Shown piece by piece: positions 58,165 through 64,000 of a DNA stretch of 64,000 nt. The notes beneath the pieces are model-generated. The model searched no databases and was not told the DNA's origin. It was given only the letters and a program-made list of their open reading frames with translations. The translations under genes and the position numbers were made by a program. Origin of the DNA: Persicaria tinctoria (taxonomy: Eukaryota > Streptophyta > Magnoliopsida > Caryophyllales > Polygonaceae); the NCBI GenBank assembly GCA_037127255.1, contig JBANSL010000004.1:7006001-7070000 (forward strand). The letters are read 5' to 3'. Numbering within the stretch: position 1 is the first letter of the stretch; each line of letters begins with the position of its first letter.

Positions 58165-59635
58165 GTAAGACAATTAATATTGATTATTCTTAAGAAATAT
58201 CTCATTTATAAAGGCCCGGTTCAGTTGTTAGCTTTGGGTTAAAAATCTTGAACTGCAGTAGCTGGTTGTGCTCCATTGAAATGTTCTGGTATCAAGTTTT
58301 ATGTCGATTACTCATTGTAATCTTTTTGCGGACCAACAAGCTGGAATTGGTTTTTGCCCTTTCTATAGATTAGTGGTGAAGCCTCCAATTTGATCTCATT
58401 TTAACCAAAATGCACAGCATTGTCCTTCAAATGAACTTTTGAACTTATTATCAGGTTGTGTCCTTCATGAAAGCTTTCTTTTTTATATATATTGAATAGG
58501 TTAATAGAGATTCTGCATCTAGTGAAATGACTAATGTGTCAGCAGCTCAAGTGCTTGCAAACAGAAGTAATGATGCAACAGCTATAATTTATTTCTATTA
58601 TAGATTGATTCATTATTTTTAACTACATGTGTTGTTCTAGTATGGGTTATATCTTACAAAGTTCGAGTCCAGAATCTTTGCTCATTTATTTAACCTACAA
58701 AGTTCTAGGTTGATTCTTTTTTCTTTTTTTGGTAGTTGTGTAATGAAGTTAATCTATTTTTTTGGTAGTTTTTTTTGTCAATGATGCTTTAACTTATTTG
58801 GTATTGGCTTGTCCTCTCTAAATGATGCAAAAACAGAAATTGTTCATATTTGAGACATGCATCTTGCTTCATGTCAGCAGTGTACACACTCACAATTTCA
58901 TGTTAATTTCATGTCAGCGGTGTATGTATATCCCTATGAAATATAAGGTGCTTGAATAATACTCCAAAGTGCATAGGTAAGAACATAAAAGGGCATGAAT
59001 AATAGTCATTTCAGTGCTTCTAGTGCTTGAATTTCCGGTGCTTTTAGTGAATTTGGTGATTGTTTAAGCTTGTTGGTTGTTCAAAGTTTAGTTGCTGACA
59101 TGCTGTTAATGATGAAAAAAGTGACCAAGCTTGTTGGTTGTTCTCTTGTTTTTCTTTTCTTTACTGTCATCGCTTCAGAATTTTCTGGATTTGGCAACTT
59201 CTGAATTCAACAATCTCAAAACAGTAAATCGTTTGAACTGCTTACTTCCAAATCCCTACGGTTTTTCTTTCTTTTCCTTCATCTTCTCCAATCATCTCAA
59301 ATTTCCCCCTTTTTTTTTTGCGAATCGATCGAAAATCTGCTGGAATCTGTTGGCTGTCAGTTTCGAAGCTTCACTGGTAACATTAGCTGGAATTATCTGC
59401 AGATTTTGAATATCCAGGAGCCAAGAAATTCACAGAAGTAGCTGAATTTCTTTCCAGCGTCTGATATTAGGTAATTTTCCTTTTCTAGTTGCTACTTTAT
59501 TTCCGTTTTCTTGAAGTTCCTCTGAACTGCTCTTCATACGTTGAATCAAGATTTCTTGATTTTCTAGTTTCACCAAAAAACTGATATCCTTGCACATTTG
59601 TCGACTCGCTGAGAGGTTTTCTTTGGCTGCTTTGT

Positions 59636-59903
59636 ATGTTGGTAGAGAAGATGGATTACAGAGGGAAAATCAGATCGGAACCTGTGACTCCTTTGACAAA
59701 GATTCAGAGGACTCCATCTTGTTCTACGACCCCTGCAACCAGCAGGATTAAGAGCGAGAAGATACTCGTGACTGTACGGATGAGGCCACTAAGCCCTAGA
59801 GAACAGGCCATGTATGATCTGGTTGCCTGGAAATGCTCAGATGAGCGCACAATTGTTTGCAATAACCCTTCCAGTGACCGATCTTCCGCTTCTTACTCCT
59901 TTG
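59636..59903 (+). pseudogene. Captured KIN-7 (CENP-E/NACK-type) kinesin first exon
   Basis: ATG at 59636 (or 59651, MDYRGK) opens about 89 codons: a Ser/Thr/Pro-rich head TPLTKIQRTPSCSTTPATSR, then the motor-domain start KILVTVRMRPLSPREQAMYD, VAWKCSDERTIVCNNP and SYSFG before a GT donor. Plant NACK1-like kinesins share EKI.VTVRLRPL..RE and VAWEC.DD.TI. The P-loop exon is absent downstream, so no motor can form. Confidence 0.78.
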
Positions 59904-60130
59904 GTAAGTGATATTGACACAAATTGCAGAAGTGCAACCTGAAAAGCAGTTACTATCTAGGTTAGAATAAGCCCTTTTCAGCTTGGAGAAGTTGAAGGAA
60001 GGTGTGGTGAGCCCTAAAATCAAGGTTTTCAAAGAGTTGGTAGCTAGATTTGTTTTCGAAATTCAACAAGTGTCCTGAGTTTCAGTAATTGTGCCAAGGA
60101 ATGCTTTCAAAATGAATTGATGTGAAAATG

Positions 60131-60906
60131 CGTCTGCTCGGCGTTCAAGATTGCGCAAGCAGGTGGGGAGGGGACATTTCTCTTTTGTTGTTACATCTAT
60201 TTGTCTGATTTTCTTCCAGGTCTGATTCTTATTGTTCTGCGCTGTGCATTATTGAACTAGGCTGAGTGTGATGAGCTGGCACAACGAGCTGATGTTTTAA
60301 AAGAAGAAAATGCAAGTCTTAGAGCAGAACTCAGTCGCGTCAGGAATGATTATGAACAGCTTCTAGCCGAGAATAAAATGCTTAAGGTAACCCTTCGTCA
60401 TCGCTCATCATCCTTTTACTTAATGATCTGTCAGGTAGGTGAAAAAAAGGCAAGCATCTTGTTCTGGACTTCAGGTGATCAAGAGTTTTAAGCATTTTCA
60501 TCTCTTGTTCAATATGTTTTCATTCGGTGCTGAATGTTAGAACTGAAAAGCAATCTTCCCTAGGGTCTGGTTGGATTCCAAAAGAAGGCATTTTGGCCAC
60601 TTATCAGTATAAGTGATCTTATAATGCATTTCAAGCAGAAAAATGTCTTATAAGAGTGATATTTACATAGATTCTCAGTATGTTAGCAATATTGCCAGCA
60701 AAAAGAGTTTTTTTTTTAATGACTTGAAGCAAACCTCGTAGACAACTGCAGAATATAACAACTCAAAATACTTCGGTTTAGGATTTTCTAATTTCTATTA
60801 CTTCCTCTCATGATTGACAAAGCCTTGTGATTGCAGGATAAGCTTGGGGAAAACTCTGACGATGCGGAATTGATTAGGACTAATCATCCGGCTAATATGT
60901 TATATG
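60131..60906 (+). pseudogene. Captured G-box-type bZIP (bZIP16/68/GBF-like) exons
   Basis: Three consecutive exons keep frame: the end of a basic region (SARRSRLRKQ, to 60162); 60261-60386 with the zipper [20 protein letters not shown] and [20 protein letters not shown]; and 60837-60906 (DKLGENSDDAELIRTNH). The order and intron after RKQ match plant bZIP16/68-type factors, which bind G-boxes. The first half of the basic region is degraded. The preceding kinesin exon ends in a phase that would create a stop if spliced to the zipper exon, so no simple fusion is predicted. Confidence 0.8.
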
Positions 60907-60954
60907 GTATTGCAAAGATACCGTTGCTTCCTGAAAAGATTTTATAATTTTTTG

Positions 60955-61812
60955 CTTTCATTCTGAAATCAAAATCAGATTTTGGTTGTGCATAATCATT
61001 ACAAGCTACTAACACAACATCTCACTGCATTTTACATTAGAAGTCAATCAACCAACACCTTATATTGAGCTCAACTAATACTTGTCAGCAGCATCCGAGA
61101 TTTGCATATGTACTACATAATAGAAGCACAACTGGTATTTCTTTTATACTGATCACTATTAATTTCTTTTTAGTTTCAATACAAAAATATTAACTTCATA
61201 AATTTCAATTTAAATTTGTGCCGAAGGCACAAATTTTACTTCGTTACATGAAACGTAAGCAGTGTAATAGATTTTTATAGTAATTCAATTCATTCTAAAA
61301 TCAAAATCAGATTTTGGTTGTGCATAATCATTACAAGCTACTAACACAACATCTCACTACATTTTACATTAGAAGTCAATCAACCAACACCCTATATTGA
61401 GCTCAACTAATACTTGTCAGCAGCATCCAAGGTTTGCATATGTACTACATAATAGTAGCACAAATGGTATTTCTTTTATACTGATCACTATTAATTTCTT
61501 TTTAGTTTCAATACAAAGAGTAGTAACTTCATAAATTTCAATTTAAATTTGTGCCGAAGGCACAAATTTTACTTGATTACATGAAACGTCAACAGTGTAA
61601 TAGATTTTTACTGTAATTCAATTCATTCTGATATCAAAATCAGATTTTGGTTGTGCATAATCATTACAAGCTATTAACACAACATCTCACTGCATTTTAT
61701 ATTAGAAGCCATTCAACCAACACCTTAGATTGACCTTAACTAATACTTGTCAGCAGAATCTGAGGTTTGCATAGGTACTACATAATAGTAGCACAACTGT
61801 TCTTTCTTTTAT
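60955..61812. repeat. ~335-bp tandem repeat, about 2.6 copies
   Basis: Units open with ATCAAAATCAGATTTTGG at about 60968, 61300 and 61635 and include TTTGTGCCGAAGGCACAAATT, an inverted-repeat hairpin motif. Units differ by point changes. Confidence 0.9.
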
Positions 61813-61828
61813 GCTGATCAGTATTAAT

Positions 61829-62170
61829 GTCAGCAGCGTCAGCCGACATCAGCGTCAGCGCTGACACGGAAAATGTTAGTGGTGTTCGCAATGTTAATGG
61901 TGACAGTGTCAGCAGTGTCAACAATATTAGTGCTTACACGAAAAAAAGAAGCGTTGGAACAAAAAAAAAGCATCTTCGACGTCGGCGTCAACAGTGTTCG
62001 CAACATCGATGTCGGCATCAGCCGACATCTTCGATGTCAGCGTCAGCAGCGTCAACATCTCTGATGTCAGTGTCAGCCGACATTAACGTCAACGCTAATA
62101 CGGAAAATGTTGGTGGTGTTCGCAATGTTAGTGGTGACAGTGTCAGAAGTGCCAGTAATGTCAACAATGT
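61829..62170. repeat. GTCAGC-rich degenerate repeat
   Basis: Short imperfect units such as GTCAGCAGCGTCA, GTCAGCCGACAT and GGTGTTCGCAATGTTA in succession. The 155-residue plus-strand frame and its minus-strand counterpart are Ser/Val/Asn- or Leu/Thr-rich repeats, not genes. Confidence 0.8.
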
Positions 62171-63240
62171 CAGTGTCAACGGTGTTAGGAATGTTGGTGT
62201 CAGCAACATCGGATTTGACATTAATGCAAATTTAAAGCCTCTTATGTCAATAAATGGTAGAGCGATGTGCTTATGTGCAAATAAGATATATTAATGCAAT
62301 TTTAAAATACATATGGATTTGCATATTCTTCTCGTAAGGTTTTTTAAGCTTGCATAACATAATATTATATTTGCATATCATAATATTCTATTTGCATAAC
62401 ATCGGGTTATAGTGGCATATCTGAAAGTGTTGATATGTAATTTTTTTTTTTTTAAAAAAAAAAAACTGAAGGAGTTGGTCAACATTGACCGGTCAACGGT
62501 CAACGTTGACCAGTGTCAACGGTGTCAGGGATGTTGGTGTCAGCAACATCGGGTTTGACATTAATGCAATTTTAAAGCCTTTTATGTTAATAAATGGTAG
62601 AGCGATGTGCTTATGTGCAAATAAAATATATTAATGCAATTTTAAAATACATATGGATTTGCATGTTCTTCTTATAAGGTTTTTTAAGCTTGCATAACAT
62701 AATATAATATTTGCATATCATAGTATTTTATTTGCATAACATCTGGTTATAGTTGCATATCTGAAAGTGCTGACAAGTAAATTTTTTTTAAAAAAAAAAA
62801 TTAAAAAAAAAAAAAAAAATCTGAAGGAGTTGGTCAACGTTGACCAGTGTCAACATTGACCGGTCAACGGTGTCAAGAATGTTGGTGTCAGCAACATCGG
62901 GTTTGACATTAATGCAATTTTAAAGCCTTTTATGTTAATAAATGGTAGAGCGATGTGCTTATGTGCAAATAAAATATATTAATGCAATTTTAAAATACAT
63001 ATGGATTTGCATATTCTTCTCATAAGGTTTTTTAAGCTTGCATAACATAATATAATATTTGCATATCATAGTATTCTATTTGCATAACATCTGTTTATAG
63101 TTGCATATCTGAAAGTGCTGACAAGTAATTTTTTTTTTTTTTTAAAAAAAAAAATTTAAAAAAAAAAAAAAAAAAAAACTGAAGGAGTTGGTCAACGTTG
63201 ACCGGTCAAACGTCAGCAGTCAACGGTCAAACGTCAGCAG
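62170..63240. repeat. ~345-bp tandem repeat (3 copies) with partial tRNA-like core and GGTCAACGTTGACC palindromes
   Basis: ATGTTGGTGTCAGCAACATC recurs at 62191, 62531 and 62879. Each unit has AAATGGTAGAGCGATGTGCT (D-arm to anticodon-arm part of the tRNA-like family), a TTTGCATAACAT block, T/A homopolymers, and GGTCAACGTTGACC or close forms. The last part degenerates into GGTCAAACGTCAGCAGTCAA repeats up to 63275. Confidence 0.9.
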
Positions 63241-63403
63241 TCAACGGTCAAACGTCAGCAGTCAGCGGTCAACGGTCAATGATCCAGGGAGGGGGGCAGG
63301 GGGGGCAAGGGGATGGACACTTTTGTAAAATTTTCAAATACATGGATACTCCTGTAATTTGACCAATTTTTATGGATATTTATGTAAAGGGCCCATATTA
63401 AAA

Positions 63404-63942
63404 TCTCTATATTTTTTATACTATAAGTCTATATAACTCCAATATTTTACCTATTTTATAAATTTCTACATTTATTAATTACCTACTATAAATATTATGC
63501 ATTTATTATGGAAAATACATAGAGGACAATAAAGCTTGGGTTCTCCATTATGTTACGTTGATCTATTCTCTTAAGAGATTAATAATATAGAAATTACCTC
63601 GATGTCTAAAATTTTGGGCTTTATTAAGAAAATGTCCACCACCCTCTCCATATTAGCAAAATGTCCACCCCTAAAATAAAGTTGCTGAAACCCCTGTGCT
63701 AACCTCTGTTTCAGCTTTTTTTTCGCGTTTCCAGAGTTGCTGAAACCCCTGTGCTACCCTCTGTTTCAGCAATTTTTTTTTTCGAGTTTTTTTTTTTCGC
63801 GTTACTGTTTTTTTTTATGTTGCCGAAACCGGGATTGCTGAAACCCCGGTTTCAGCAACGTTGTTGATGCTAAATCCCCGCTTTCAGCAACGTTGTTGAT
63901 GCTGAAATTGTTGCTGAAACCGTGTTACGGGATATAAAATTT
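63404..63942. repeat. CTGAAAC/GTTTCAG-rich sequence, probable start of another transposon
   Basis: From about 63608 the sequence has MULE-end-like text (AAAATGTCCACC) and, at 63680-63920, repeated TTGCTGAAACCCC / TTTCAGCAACGTTGTTGATG motifs in both orientations. No coding region; continues out of the window. Confidence 0.5.
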
Positions 63943-64000
63943 AGCCTATGCGGGATTCGAACCCACGTATTTGCGCATAGCACATCGCTCTACCATTGAG
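63943..64000 (-). other. tRNA-like sequence, cut by window end
   Basis: On the minus strand: D-arm CTCAATGGTAGAG, anticodon arm ATGTG-CTATGCG-CAAAT, T-arm around GGGTTCGAATCCC and the acceptor 3' half ATAGGCT. The loop would place ATG at the anticodon. Same acceptor as the copies at 7010, 7444, 24756 and 27362. Confidence 0.55.

Larger units (their letters stand above)
56845..63394. mobile_element. 6.5-kb Mutator-like element (Pack-MULE) with PEX1, KIN-7 and bZIP pieces
   Basis: A perfect 9-bp duplication ATATTAAAA (56836-56844 and 63395-63403) flanks inverted ends that share AAATTACAG/TAATTACAG and TTACAAAAGTGTCCA within about 80 bp; the right end is some 20 bp longer. Inside, on the plus strand: a GC-rich 5' block (56960-57280), a PEX1-like exon, a KIN-7-like first exon and bZIP exons, then two tandem-repeat arrays. 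No transposase recognised. Confidence 0.8.

Noticed and set aside
61827..62294. 155-residue open frame rich in Ser, Val and Asn
   Set aside because: Product of the GTCAGC repeat array; the minus strand is equally open.

Overview
This is nuclear DNA of a flowering plant, most likely a eudicot; I cannot name the species. The evidence is intron-rich plant genes (a canonical Aux/IAA gene and a hevein-domain PR-4 gene), AT-rich intergenic sequence, and plant transposon families recognisable from termini and target-site duplications (TSDs): CACTA, hAT, Mutator-like (MULE), PIF/Harbinger, Stowaway, Ty1/copia, Athila-like Ty3/gypsy, LINE and an Au-like SINE. Only about three ordinary host genes are present: a degenerate PP1-type phosphatase (1-4503, 5' partial, with a CACTA element and a SINE in its first visible intron), an apparently intact Aux/IAA gene (9577-11009) and a PR-4/hevein-like gene (53919-56459, with a hAT MITE in its intron).

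Layout. 1-4.5 kb: PP1-like gene. 4.9-8.8 kb: a hAT MITE, then a complete 3.2-kb MULE with 420-bp inverted ends. 9.3-11 kb: Aux/IAA gene. 11.8-12.2 kb: MULE-type MITE. 12.4-48.3 kb: a deeply nested transposon stack. A decayed copia element is interrupted by a LINE 3' end (14163-14365) and by a solo LTR (TSD CAAAG). That solo LTR is split by an Athila-like retrotransposon (15572-45346). The 5' LTR of the Athila element holds a 17.2-kb MULE (16448-33666, TSD TTGATTTTA), and its 3' LTR holds a PIF/Harbinger element (39937-44053), itself hit by another MULE (40413-42815). The 17.2-kb MULE contains a second solo LTR, a hAT element and another MULE (23876-30343). 48-53.3 kb: a direct duplication of the copia 3' end plus flank, then repeats and a hAT MITE. 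53.9-56.5 kb: PR-4 gene. 56.8-63.4 kb: another MULE with captured gene pieces and tandem repeats. The window ends in a further repeat with a tRNA-like sequence.

The most interesting content is gene capture by Mutator-like elements (Pack-MULEs). The inner MULE at 23.9-30.3 kb carries cytochrome c exons joined, in a continuous reading frame across four exons, to exons of the 20S proteasome subunit beta-4 (PBG1-like). The outer MULE carries pieces of a universal stress protein, an RBR/IBR ubiquitin ligase, actin and ribosomal protein S20, all on the minus strand. The MULE at 56.8-63.4 kb carries pieces of a PEX1-like, a KIN-7-like and a G-box-type bZIP gene, all on the plus strand. A second recurring pattern is tRNA-like sequences with the same acceptor stem, twice as inverted pairs inside MULEs.

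Every exon join, identity and family assignment here was made by eye from the sequence; no database search was possible.
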